Position numbers and translations under genes: made by a program. The notes beneath the pieces were generated by a model, which saw only the letters and a program-made list of their open reading frames with translations, did not search any database and was not told the origin of the DNA. Positions 14,575 through 22,258 of a DNA stretch of 34,881 nucleotides are shown here, piece after piece. Origin of the DNA: JABCYV01 sp035512155 (lineage in GTDB: Bacteria > Acidobacteriota > Terriglobia > Terriglobales > Acidobacteriaceae); contig DATKEN010000002.1 in assembly GCA_035512155.1 (NCBI GenBank), positions 1 through 34,881 of the forward strand. Direction: 5' to 3'. Position 1 is the stretch's first letter, and each line of letters begins with the position of its first letter.

Positions 14575-17500
14575 CTAGCCATTGGCGGCGAGCAGGCTGG
14601 GTAACGGCTCAGCCTGCGGCACGGCAACTCCGTCGCGGAACTGCACGCTCTTTCCTGAGATTGCTGGAACGCGATCGCCGGGTACGAGAATTCCGACCAG
14701 ATTCAGGGGATCAGCGGCGGAGAGTGCGACTACTTCTCCAGTAGGCTGCAAATTGCGTGTTGCTCGGAGCGATTCCACCGCTACGGGGAGAGCGAACTGC
14801 TCGCCGAGGAAGCCATCTACGAAACGGCCGCCGCGAATCTCAGCGCGATCCTCGAGGCGCCGGAATGCCATCTGAAGTTCTCGCCACTTGGGTAGGTTAG
14901 TCTCTCGTGGGAGCAAATCGCGGAAGACTACCCCGTAGCGCTTAAGCAACATCCAGCAGGTGGCCTCCACCGCGCGATTGCGCTCGACCGCCTGGTCAGT
15001 GTAAAGCAGCGCCCATCGTCCAGTGCTGTGCCGTGGACGCGCGCTACGCCCGCTGCCTTGCCCAGCCCGCCGCTTGGGATCAATAAGAGAACGCAGATTG
15101 TCGAAGCCGTCCGCCGTGACCAATCCACCTGCGACCAATTCCCACAGCGCCGTTTCTACTTCGGACTTCAACTTTCCCGTCCCGCGGACAATATCAGCAA
15201 AGAACGAAGCGCCGCGCTGGCGCAGAAACTCCGACACCCGCCGCGCTGCCTCACTGAGCCCGCGCGCCTCCGGTTGCTCCGTTGCGGGGTTGTGCGGGCT
15301 CATCCAATCCGATTCTTCACGTATGAAGAAAGTGATCGGGGCCACGCTGGTCGGAATTACTCGGCGTTTTCCGGCGGCTGAATCCTCGAGCGTCGCCGGA
15401 TGCGGCGACAAGCGGCCCCAGCCCACCGCGCCCGTCAGGCAAAGCTGATCAAGCCACTTGGGATCATAGTTCGCAATGCGCCGGCCTAGAATCTGCCGCT
15501 CCCAGGCATTGGCGGGGATTTCAAAACCTTGCAACTGGCGCAGCACATCGAGCGTTGCGCGTTCACCTTGAACCTGCGTTCCAGGCGCAATGTGCTGCCA
15601 GCGCAGCAACCAGCGCATGAACTGCGCGGCTGTGACTGGCTCGATCTGCTTGCGGAGCGTGGCCACGGTCAGCCGATGAATGCGCGCTAACAGCCGCCTT
15701 TCGCACCATTCCATTTCGTGTGGGGCGAGTTCGTGTGGCGCGGGCGCGCCCGCCGGCGGGGCGTGCTCCGTGAACTTCCCCCGCAGCGCCGTGCCACCCG
15801 CTTCCATGCGCAGCAGCGCCTTTTCGATTTCAGAAGAGGGAAGTCCAAGTAACGATGCCAGATGCTCTGCCGTGACAGGCCCCAGATGTGTCATCCAGCC
15901 GCTCACAAGAGTGAGCAGGGCATCACCGTGAGAGGGAACGGCGGCCGCGATTTCCGCCACATTCTGTTCAAAGGCGGCTGCAGGAAACAGAAGCAGGAAA
16001 GCCTTGGCACGCTCCGCCGCCACCCAGTAACGTGTGCCGGCGTGCTCAGCGCGAGTGGCGCGTCCCTGTTCGAGCAGCCTCTCGAAATATACCTGCCATT
16101 CGATCAGGGCCAGCTTGGCGTCTTCCGGCACAGCTACCAGCGTGTGCAACACATCATGCAACTCATCGGCATCGCGCACATCCGGCCAAGCCTCTTCCCG
16201 AACCTGCGCAATCGCCGCCTGATCAAGCTTGCCAACCTCCTCAAGTACAGACTCTGGCAGAATCCGCCGCATCTCCACCGCGCGCGCCCGTCGCTCCTCC
16301 AACGGCGCATCGTCAAGATATGCGTACGGGTTAGCATTCAGGATTTCATGGGAGAACTGCGACGGCACCGGCGTATCTACGGCTACGCAGCGGATGCGTC
16401 CTTCGGCCATGCCCCGGAGCAGATCTTTCAGTCCGTCCAGATCCATGGCTTCTGTCAGAACGTCCTTCATGACTTCCTTCACCAGCGGATGGTCGGGAAT
16501 CTGGATGTCACCGGCAATGTTTTCCTGACAGGCTGCCACATCTGGAAAAACCGAAGCCAACAAATCATCAGAGCGCATGCGTTGAATTTGCGGCGGAACC
16601 TTCTTACCGCTCTGAAAGCGGAGCAATGCAAGAGAGCGATTGGCGTCCCAGCGCCAGCGTGTGCCGAAAATGGGCGAGGCCAAGGCAGCCTGCTCCAGAA
16701 TAGGCTGGACGGTTTCCGCGTTCAGAAAATGGAAAACGTCCGCTAGCGGAAAGCTGTGCTGCTCGGCCAGCGCGATGTTGAGGCCGTTGTCCGTGGCTGC
16801 GGCCTGCAATTCAAAATTGAAACTGCGACAGAATCGCTTACGCAACGCCAGCCCCCAGGCTTTGTTGATGCGCCCGCCGAAGGGCGCATGGATGACCAGT
16901 TGCATCCCGCCGCCTTCATCGAAGAAACGTTCCGCGATGATCGTGTCCTGCGTTGGTACCGCGCCTAGCACGGCCCGTCCTTGCAGGATGTACTCGATTG
17001 CTTGCTCAGCGCCTGATTCATCCAGGCCGCATTCTTCTTTCAACCAGGCAACAGTCTCAGCGACTTCGGATTGATTCTGCGAAACTCCAACCGGGAAGAT
17101 GTTTTCCAGCTTGTCGCTGACCTGCTTCCGGAGATTGGCCAAATGTAGGGAAAGTTCTTGCGTTCGTGCCGGAGCTTCACCCAGCCAAAAGGGTACAGTC
17201 GGTGGGGCTCCGTGCGCATCTTCCACCAGAACACGTCCTGATTTGCCCTCCACCCGGCGAATTCGCCAGGAGCTGTTGCCCAGCAGCATGATGTCGCCGG
17301 CATTGCTTTCTACCGCAAAGTCCTCATCGAGCGTGCCAATGACGATGCCTTCAGGTTCGGCAACCACAGTGAAAAGCGCAGTCTCCGGGATGGCGCCGCC
17401 GCTGGTGATTGCCGCCAAACGGCTGCCACGCCGCGAGCGTAATTTGTGGTTTACACGATCACGATGAATGTAAGCACCATATCGGCCACGTTTTGCGGCG

Positions 17501-19059
17501 ATCCCCTCGGAGAGCATTTCAAGAACCGCTTCGTAGATCTCTCGCCGGAGATTGCGATAGGGATACGCCCGCTTCACCAGAGCGAACAGTTCATCTTCGT
17601 CCCAGCCGCCCGGATCGTCTTCAGTTGTGCGGTGGGCTGTGTGGCGCACGGGCCCCGCCCGCGTATCCAGAGCGGCAGCGGTTTGGCTTACACGGTCCTG
17701 AAGCTCGGCTTTTGTTTCCTCAAGTTCCAGCACAGCTTCCGGTGCCCGCGGGCGGGGCGCCCGCGCCACCTGACTATTGCTACTCTCGGCGGCGCAGGCT
17801 GCGACGATTTGCTGTGCCAGAATATCCAGTGGCGCATCCGGGATCATGATGCGATCCAGGTCGCCCTGCCGGATGGCCCGCACGAGCGCGGCGCATTCAA
17901 GCAGCTCGTCGCGAGTGGTCGCGAAGAAGCGTCCCTTAGGAACCGCCCCTCGCCAGTGCCCCGAGCGCCCCACTCGCTGCAGTGCGGTCGCGATGGCTCT
18001 CGGCGAACTAATTTGAGCCACCAAATCCACCGTGCCGATGTCAATTCCCAACTCCAGGGAAGCCGTGGCGACCAATACTTTAATCTTGCCATCTTTCAGC
18101 TTGTTCTCGGCGGCGAGCCGCAGCTTGCGGGAGAGGCTTCCGTGGTGGGCCGCGACGTTATCTTCGCCAATCCGTTCAGCCAGATGATGCGACACTCGTT
18201 CCGCCAACCGCCGCGTATTCACAAAAATCAGCGTGGAGCGATGCTGCTCGATCAACTCCACCAGCCGGTTGTAAATCTCCTCCCACATCTCATTGGTAGC
18301 GATCGGGCCAAGCGGGCTGGCCGGAACTTCGACTGCGAGATCGAGGTTTCGTTTGTGACCGATATTCACGACAACCGGATCCGGACGCCCATTGCCGGTC
18401 AGGAAGTGAGCAATTTCTTCGATTGGTTTCTGTGTTGCTGAAAGCCCGATCCGTATCGGAGGACAGAACGTTAGTGCCTCCAACCTCTCCAGCGAAAGCG
18501 CCAAATGAGCTCCACGCTTGTCGTCAGCCACGGCGTGGATCTCATCCACGATCACGGTTTCGACATCGCGCAGAATTGCCCGACTGCGCTCCGCGGTTAG
18601 AAGAATGTAAAGCGACTCTGGCGTGGTCACCAGAATATGAGGCGGGCGCTTCAGCATCGCGCGACGCTCGTGCATGAGCGTGTCACCAGTGCGGACCGCG
18701 GTGCGAATCTCGGGCATCAGCAACCCGCGGTCGCCTGCCATCCGCAGAATCTCGCCGAGCGGCACTTCAAGATTTTTCTGGATGTCGTTGCCCAGCGCTT
18801 TCAATGGAGAAACGTAGAGCACTTCGGTCCGGTCGTGCAGATCACCGGCGAGCGCTTTTCGTACCAACCGATCGATGCAGGCGAGAAACGCAGCCAGAGT
18901 CTTGCCGGAGCCGGTGGGCGCGGAAATGAGCGTGGTGTGGCCCGCGAGAATATGCGGCCAACCCTGCTCCTGCGGCTCCGTTGGAGTTCCAAATCGCCGG
19001 ACAAACCAATCCCTGACCAGAGGATGCGCCCAGGCAAGAGAAGAGGGAGGGGAGGACAT
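14575..19059 (-). CDS. lhr: Lhr-type large superfamily 2 DNA helicase
   Basis: The protein has 1494 residues. Walker A is APTGSGKT (47-54), the DEIH box is in IVDEIHAVADDKRGAHLALS, and motif VI is in LQRVGRSGHWRGA (about 375). The winged-helix and Lhr-specific C-terminal regions follow, including ERFFDEGGGMQLVIHAPFGG, RINKAWGLALRKRFCRSFNF and WCERRLLARIHRLTVATL. This is the full-length bacterial Lhr architecture, a 3'-5' ATP-dependent helicase linked to DNA repair. Two segments look like extra sequence relative to the family: about residues 425-485 (alanine/proline/arginine-rich, encoded by an inverted pair of REP-like palindromes) and about 1095-1112 (HAPPAGAPAPHELAPHE). The ATG at 19059 follows a TAGAAT box by 6 nt and lacks a ribosome-binding site. 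Confidence 0.93.
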   Translation of the reverse strand: MSSPPSSLAWAHPLVRDWFVRRFGTPTEPQEQGWPHILAGHTTLISAPTGSGKTLAAFLACIDRLVRKALAGDLHDRTEVLYVSPLKALGNDIQKNLEVPLGEILRMAGDRGLLMPEIRTAVRTGDTLMHERRAMLKRPPHILVTTPESLYILLTAERSRAILRDVETVIVDEIHAVADDKRGAHLALSLERLEALTFCPPIRIGLSATQKPIEEIAHFLTGNGRPDPVVVNIGHKRNLDLAVEVPASPLGPIATNEMWEEIYNRLVELIEQHRSTLIFVNTRRLAERVSHHLAERIGEDNVAAHHGSLSRKLRLAAENKLKDGKIKVLVATASLELGIDIGTVDLVAQISSPRAIATALQRVGRSGHWRGAVPKGRFFATTRDELLECAALVRAIRQGDLDRIMIPDAPLDILAQQIVAACAAESSNSQVARAPRPRAPEAVLELEETKAELQDRVSQTAAALDTRAGPVRHTAHRTTEDDPGGWDEDELFALVKRAYPYRNLRREIYEAVLEMLSEGIAAKRGRYGAYIHRDRVNHKLRSRRGSRLAAITSGGAIPETALFTVVAEPEGIVIGTLDEDFAVESNAGDIMLLGNSSWRIRRVEGKSGRVLVEDAHGAPPTVPFWLGEAPARTQELSLHLANLRKQVSDKLENIFPVGVSQNQSEVAETVAWLKEECGLDESGAEQAIEYILQGRAVLGAVPTQDTIIAERFFDEGGGMQLVIHAPFGGRINKAWGLALRKRFCRSFNFELQAAATDNGLNIALAEQHSFPLADVFHFLNAETVQPILEQAALASPIFGTRWRWDANRSLALLRFQSGKKVPPQIQRMRSDDLLASVFPDVAACQENIAGDIQIPDHPLVKEVMKDVLTEAMDLDGLKDLLRGMAEGRIRCVAVDTPVPSQFSHEILNANPYAYLDDAPLEERRARAVEMRRILPESVLEEVGKLDQAAIAQVREEAWPDVRDADELHDVLHTLVAVPEDAKLALIEWQVYFERLLEQGRATRAEHAGTRYWVAAERAKAFLLLFPAAAFEQNVAEIAAAVPSHGDALLTLVSGWMTHLGPVTAEHLASLLGLPSSEIEKALLRMEAGGTALRGKFTEHAPPAGAPAPHELAPHEMEWCERRLLARIHRLTVATLRKQIEPVTAAQFMRWLLRWQHIAPGTQVQGERATLDVLRQLQGFEIPANAWERQILGRRIANYDPKWLDQLCLTGAVGWGRLSPHPATLEDSAAGKRRVIPTSVAPITFFIREESDWMSPHNPATEQPEARGLSEAARRVSEFLRQRGASFFADIVRGTGKLKSEVETALWELVAGGLVTADGFDNLRSLIDPKRRAGQGSGRSARPRHSTGRWALLYTDQAVERNRAVEATCWMLLKRYGVVFRDLLPRETNLPKWRELQMAFRRLEDRAEIRGGRFVDGFLGEQFALPVAVESLRATRNLQPTGEVVALSAADPLNLVGILVPGDRVPAISGKSVQFRDGVAVPQAEPLPSLLAANG
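15735..15766. repeat. REP-like palindrome inside lhr (C-terminal half)
   Basis: GTGGCGCGGGCGCGCCCG starts like the other family members and contains the perfect 12-bp palindrome CGGGCGCGCCCG (15741-15752), followed by a second one (CCCGCCGGCGGG). It encodes the proline/alanine-rich segment PPAGAPAPHE that interrupts the usual Lhr spacing before EWCERRLL. Confidence 0.45.
17641..17769. repeat. Inverted pair of REP-like palindromes inside lhr
   Basis: The left unit at 17641-17663 (GTGGCGCACGGGCCCCGCCC then GCG) is matched, inverted, by the right unit at 17747-17769 (ending GCGCCCGCGCCAC). About 20 of 23 positions agree. The right unit is itself a hairpin: CGCGGGCG, GGG, CGCCCGCG. The pair bounds a 129-bp block that is translated in frame as part of an about 60-residue segment not expected in Lhr between IVAACAAE and DEDELFALVKRAYPY. 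Confidence 0.6.
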
Positions 19060-19065
19060 TGAGTG

Positions 19066-19071
19066 ATTCTA
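19066..19071 (-). promoter_or_regulatory. Putative -10 box (TAGAAT) giving a leaderless lhr mRNA
   Basis: On the minus strand TAGAAT is followed by CACTCA and then ATG (19059). The 6-nt gap puts the start point at the start codon, and there is no Shine-Dalgarno. The -35 region is poor. Confidence 0.4.
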
Positions 19072-19254
19072 GCACAAGACTTTCGTAGATTGTTCGCCCT
19101 TAGGCCCCACGATGAAGAGGGCGGCTTTCCCTCAGCCCCAAGCCGAATCCCACTTCGGTACGAATTTCTAGCTCCGTGTGACGCACGACCTTTCTCACCG
19201 TCGAACCTCATGCATAGGATGAACTCTGCGTCAAAGAGCAGGGAGGAAAACTCT

Positions 19255-19629
19255 GTGGCCCGAAAATTACTGGCGTCCTCAATCATAGTATTAGCGTTGC
19301 TGACGACGGCAAGCGCATCGCTAACGGAAGTCCGGCAGGATTTTCTCAATCAAACTGCAACATTCTCTTCGACCAGCGTAATGACCGCTCCCACGTCAGA
19401 CGGCAGCTACTTGATCACGGTCTATCTGGATCAGCCGGCCGGAGGCACAGTTTCCGCCACAATTGGGTGGACGGACGAAAACGGCAACCAGCAGCAGTTC
19501 CCAGTCCTGGGCGGATCGGCTTGGTTCGCGGTTCGCCTCAAGGCAAATACCACTGTAACCGTCGCAACCACAGGGACCGTCAGCGGCACCTACAACCTTT
19601 TTGTCGACGGCATGGGTTTCTGGAACTAG
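19255..19629 (+). CDS. Secreted beta-rich protein, single-domain paralogue
   Basis: The protein has 124 residues from the GTG at 19255, chosen because GGGAGG lies 8 nt upstream and because VARKLLASSIIVLALLTTAS is a clean signal peptide; the open frame runs further upstream (to 19063) but without domain content. The mature part is one beta-rich domain with SVMTAPTSDGSYLITVYLDQ, SATIGWTDENGNQQQFPVLG, FAVRLKANTTVTVATTGTVS and a closing GTYNLFVDGMGFW. It has no cysteines or catalytic-looking residues; a carbohydrate-binding or surface structural role would fit but is a guess. The next gene encodes two copies of the same domain and starts 9 nt after this stop, so the two form an operon and a family expanded by duplication. 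Confidence 0.82.
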   Translation: MARKLLASSIIVLALLTTASASLTEVRQDFLNQTATFSSTSVMTAPTSDGSYLITVYLDQPAGGTVSATIGWTDENGNQQQFPVLGGSAWFAVRLKANTTVTVATTGTVSGTYNLFVDGMGFWN

Positions 19630-19638
19630 GAGCTAGAC

Positions 19639-20406
19639 ATGAAATGGAAACGCCTGCTCGCCATAACGATGCTTCTGGCCGCGCCGCTGAACGCGACCGC
19701 ACGCCTTACCGACATCGCGAAGGACTTTGTCAACCGGACCACGATCTTCTCGGCCACCCGCGTCATGGCCCCGCCCACGGCCAGCGGAAGCTATTTGATG
19801 TCCATCTTCATCAATCAACCATCTGGTTCGTTGGGCACAATCACAGCCACTCTACGTTGGACAGACGAGCAGGGTCCGCAGTCCAAAAGCCTCGCCCTTC
19901 TTGACAACGGCTTGCCACAGGGGATCGCGTTCCCCATCCGTGTCGTCGCCAACACCCGAGTAACTGTGGAAACCAAAGGGACTGTTGGGACCACCTACGA
20001 TCTTTTTGTTCGTGGGGTTGGATTCTGGATCCCGGCGGCAGGGAAGACCTCACTCACCAGCTATCACAAAGATCTCTTGCAGTGGACCAATGCAAGTTAT
20101 CCGAATTTGCAATCAATCTTGACTGCCCCAAGCGTCGATAAAAGCTATCTCGTCCGGGTTGATTTTGACGAGGTGCCAAACTCCGCCGGCGACGTAATGT
20201 GTGTGGACATCATCTCCACGGACGAGTATTCCGGAAGTCAAACGCAAACCGGATGCGCCAATCCGAACGGTGTTCCCACGATGATGGTGTTTCCCATTCG
20301 GGTGAAGGCTGGCGCGACGCTACAACTGATGACGTACCATTTCTCGCCCCCGAAGTGGGGCGCTTCGCCGGCCTATAACCTGACCGTCGATGTGATCGGT
20401 TTTTAG
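19639..20406 (+). CDS. Secreted beta-rich protein with two tandem domains
   Basis: The protein has 255 residues with a signal peptide (MKWKRLLAITMLLAAPLNAT). It contains two divergent copies of the domain seen in the preceding gene. Copy 1 is at about 30-130 (RVMAPPTASGSYLMSIFINQ, TATLRWTDEQGP, AFPIRVVANTRVTVETKGTV, DLFVRGVGFW). Copy 2 is at about 150-255 (ILTAPSVDKSYLVRVDFDEV, VFPIRVKAGATLQLMTYHFS, YNLTVDVIGF). Copy 2 has a cysteine pair (VMCVDI and TGCANP) that is absent from copy 1. The Shine-Dalgarno AGGAGC overlaps the stop of the upstream gene, indicating co-translation. I do not recognise the domain by name. Export and repetition suggest a surface or periplasmic binding or structural protein. 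Confidence 0.82.
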   Translation: MKWKRLLAITMLLAAPLNATARLTDIAKDFVNRTTIFSATRVMAPPTASGSYLMSIFINQPSGSLGTITATLRWTDEQGPQSKSLALLDNGLPQGIAFPIRVVANTRVTVETKGTVGTTYDLFVRGVGFWIPAAGKTSLTSYHKDLLQWTNASYPNLQSILTAPSVDKSYLVRVDFDEVPNSAGDVMCVDIISTDEYSGSQTQTGCANPNGVPTMMVFPIRVKAGATLQLMTYHFSPPKWGASPAYNLTVDVIGF

Positions 20407-20499
20407 GAGGCAAGCTAACCTTTACGGCGGGCCAAACATTCCGGTGGTGGACGATCAGAGTCTCATTCCCTCCTGAACGCGATATCCGCGGCCTGATGC

Positions 20500-20505
20500 T
20501 AGAAT
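20500..20505 (+). promoter_or_regulatory. Putative -10 box (TAGAAT) giving a leaderless kdsC mRNA
   Basis: TAGAAT is followed by CCCCGCC and then ATG at 20513. The 7-nt gap is the usual distance from -10 to start point. The interval has no ribosome-binding site. No clear -35 is seen. Confidence 0.4.
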
Positions 20506-20512
20506 CCCCGCC

Positions 20513-21154
20513 ATGGCCAAAGCACAGTCGGCTCAGTCCCGTGCCAAGAAGATCAAACTCCTGCTCTTCGACGTGGACGGCGTTCTCACCGACGGCAAGA
20601 TTTTTGTTTTTCCTGCTCCCATCGGCGCCGCGCCAGCGACCGAGGGACGAGCCTTCAAAGGTGAAGATCAGGGCGGCTTCGGCTTGATCAGTCAGACCAT
20701 GATCGAAGCCAAGGGTTTCCACGCGCACGATGGTGCCGCGATTTCGTTGGCTCGCCTCGCGGGCATAAAGACGGGGCTGATCACTAAGCGCATCTCGGAG
20801 ACCGTTGCCCTGCGCGCCCGCGACCTCAGGCTGGAGCATGTGCATCAGGGCATCCAAGACAAACTAACCTGCTTCGAACAGATCCTGAAGCAAGAGTCAA
20901 TTTCAGCAAGTGAAGCCGCTTTCGTTGGAGATGACGTAATCGACCTTCCCGTGATGCGCAACTGCGGATTGGGTATTGCCGTGGCAAATGCGCGTGCCGA
21001 GGTGAAAAAAGAAGCACACTACGTCACGTCCCATTCCGGCGGAGACGGGGCCCTGCGTGACGCGATCGAGTACATCCTGAAGGCGCAAGGGAAGTGGAAG
21101 CAGGTAGTCAGTATTTACATCTGTGAGAGAAGTCCGCAGAAAGCCAATTCTTAG
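20513..21154 (+). CDS. kdsC: 3-deoxy-D-manno-octulosonate 8-phosphate phosphatase (KdsC, HAD family)
   Basis: The protein has 213 residues, a C0-type HAD phosphatase. Motif I is LLLFDVDGVLTDGKIF with the nucleophile Asp20 and acid/base Asp22. Motif II/III is IKTGLITKRISETVALRARD (Thr/Lys), and motif IV is AAFVGDDVIDLPVMRNCGLG. KGFHAHDGAAISLARLAGIK corresponds to the substrate-specific KAFHVRDG segment of KdsC. The enzyme removes phosphate from Kdo-8-P, third step of the Kdo pathway for LPS. An extra about 30-residue loop (APIGAAPATEGRAFKGEDQG region, residues about 35-65) lengthens the usual flap. kdsA and kdsD are in this window but 9 kb away on the other strand. No Shine-Dalgarno precedes the ATG; a TAGAAT ends 7 nt upstream. 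Confidence 0.93.
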   Translation: MAKAQSAQSRAKKIKLLLFDVDGVLTDGKIFVFPAPIGAAPATEGRAFKGEDQGGFGLISQTMIEAKGFHAHDGAAISLARLAGIKTGLITKRISETVALRARDLRLEHVHQGIQDKLTCFEQILKQESISASEAAFVGDDVIDLPVMRNCGLGIAVANARAEVKKEAHYVTSHSGGDGALRDAIEYILKAQGKWKQVVSIYICERSPQKANS

Positions 21155-21221
21155 TCTTTAGCGTAGCGAATATGAGTGGACTTGCCAAAGTGCCAGATGG
21201 AAACCGCTACTGTCTGATCTT

Positions 21222-21274
21222 AAAAAACCCATCGGCCGTCTGCTTGGGGCGTGCTCGGGTCGACGACCGATGGG
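21222..21274 (-). terminator. Strong intrinsic terminator for the PBP1b-TPR transcript
   Basis: On the minus strand, CCCATCGGTCGTC and GACGGCCGATGGG form a 13-bp stem with one G-T pair, followed by TTTTTT (A-run at 21222-21227 on the plus strand). The loop is about 21 nt. It lies 126 bp after the TPR gene stop, with no gene in between, and fits as the end of that minus-strand unit. Plus-strand kdsC ends at 21154, so the stem may also stop its transcript less efficiently. Confidence 0.8.
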
Positions 21275-21399
21275 CTACCGTTTCTCCTTACTCACCCTGT
21301 TGTTTTCAGGAGTATTTGCTGGATCTAACCCCCGGCTTCATAAAAAGTCGCGTCAGATTTTGTAAAGTTTTGTAATACCCATTCAACCAGAAACCAGGC

Positions 21400-22206
21400 C
21401 TATTCAGGTATTCCCGGCGGGCGGGCGCTCATCAGCGCTACAAAGCGGGGGTCATTGCGCAGCCCGGCAAACTCGGCGTCTTTATAGACTTGGTCAATTC
21501 CCTTGTAGCCCTCTTCCATGGCCTTGCGCAGATACTCCAGCGACCGGTCAGTGGCGCCCATCTTGGCGTAAAGCTTGGCCATCACGTAGCTGTAGTGGGC
21601 GCGGTCTCCAGGCGACGCCAGCTGGGCGGTCACGCCCGTACGAGAAGTCCTTTCCAACACGTCCGGATCCAATTCTAAAGCGCGGTTGTAGGCCTGCAGC
21701 GCCTTCTCAAATTCATTCTTGGAGAAGTAAGCCGCGCCCAGATTGCTATAGTAGGATGCAACGTCTCCGCGGAGTTCAATCGCTCTCAAGTACAGTTTAA
21801 TGGCCTTCCGATAGCCCTTTTCTTCGTAGTGGACGGCCCCAAGATTGTTATAGGCGTCAGCAAAGTTGTGATCATAATGGATGGCACGTTCAAAGCTTTT
21901 CTGCGACTCGCGGAAGCGCTGCATCTGCAGTTCTACGATGCCCATCTTGTTGTAAACCTTGGGTTCCGGTTTTTTGGCCAGCGCCGCTCGATAGTAGTCC
22001 AGGGCATCCAGGTAGGATTTTTCTGCGCGCAATTCATCACCGCGCTGCTCCAGTTCAGTGAGTGAAGCATTGATGGTGGGCGGATCGGCGCGCCGTATCT
22101 GCGGTGGACTGACCTGAACCTGGTCGGTGGGGCCGACTTGCGCCGGCACTTGGATGGGAGCCAGCAAAATTACGAACAGTAAAGCGGCAAGCTGAGACTC
22201 ACACAT
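21400..22206 (-). CDS. Exported tetratricopeptide repeat protein
   Basis: The protein has 268 residues from the ATG at 22206, chosen because AGGAGG lies 7 nt upstream and the signal peptide MCESQLAALLFVILLAPIQV (cleaved near PAQ) starts there; the longer open frame to 22371 overlaps the PBP1b gene. At least four TPR units follow: LDALDYYRAALAKKPEPKVY, ESQKSFERAIHYDHNFADAY, KAIKLYLRAIELRGDVASYY and KALQAYNRALELDPDVLERT. The C-terminal SLEYLRKAMEEGYKGIDQVY, then AGLRNDPRFVALM, is a pattern common in acidobacterial TPR proteins. It is a protein-protein scaffold in the periplasm, perhaps for wall synthesis, given that it directly follows the PBP1b gene (52 bp gap). A strong terminator stands downstream. 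Confidence 0.87.
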   Translation of the reverse strand: MCESQLAALLFVILLAPIQVPAQVGPTDQVQVSPPQIRRADPPTINASLTELEQRGDELRAEKSYLDALDYYRAALAKKPEPKVYNKMGIVELQMQRFRESQKSFERAIHYDHNFADAYNNLGAVHYEEKGYRKAIKLYLRAIELRGDVASYYSNLGAAYFSKNEFEKALQAYNRALELDPDVLERTSRTGVTAQLASPGDRAHYSYVMAKLYAKMGATDRSLEYLRKAMEEGYKGIDQVYKDAEFAGLRNDPRFVALMSARPPGIPE

Positions 22207-22258
22207 AAGCTTACCTCCTGCAGATAAGCCAAAACTCCGCGGGGCCGTTCGCCGCGAT

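Noticed and set aside
14332..14604. Plus-strand 90-codon frame in the intergenic region
   Set aside because: No ribosome-binding site, no homology-like pattern, and it runs through a strong terminator stem and into lhr. The region is better explained as non-coding.
17446..18441. Long plus-strand open frame (331 codons) opposite lhr
   Set aside because: It is antisense to conserved helicase motifs, and its translation has no domain pattern; it arises from the high-GC coding strand of lhr. The plus-strand frame at 15862-16746 is rejected for the same reason.
21172..21375. 67-codon plus-strand frame after kdsC
   Set aside because: It spans the minus-strand terminator hairpin and has an irregular composition; nothing supports translation.
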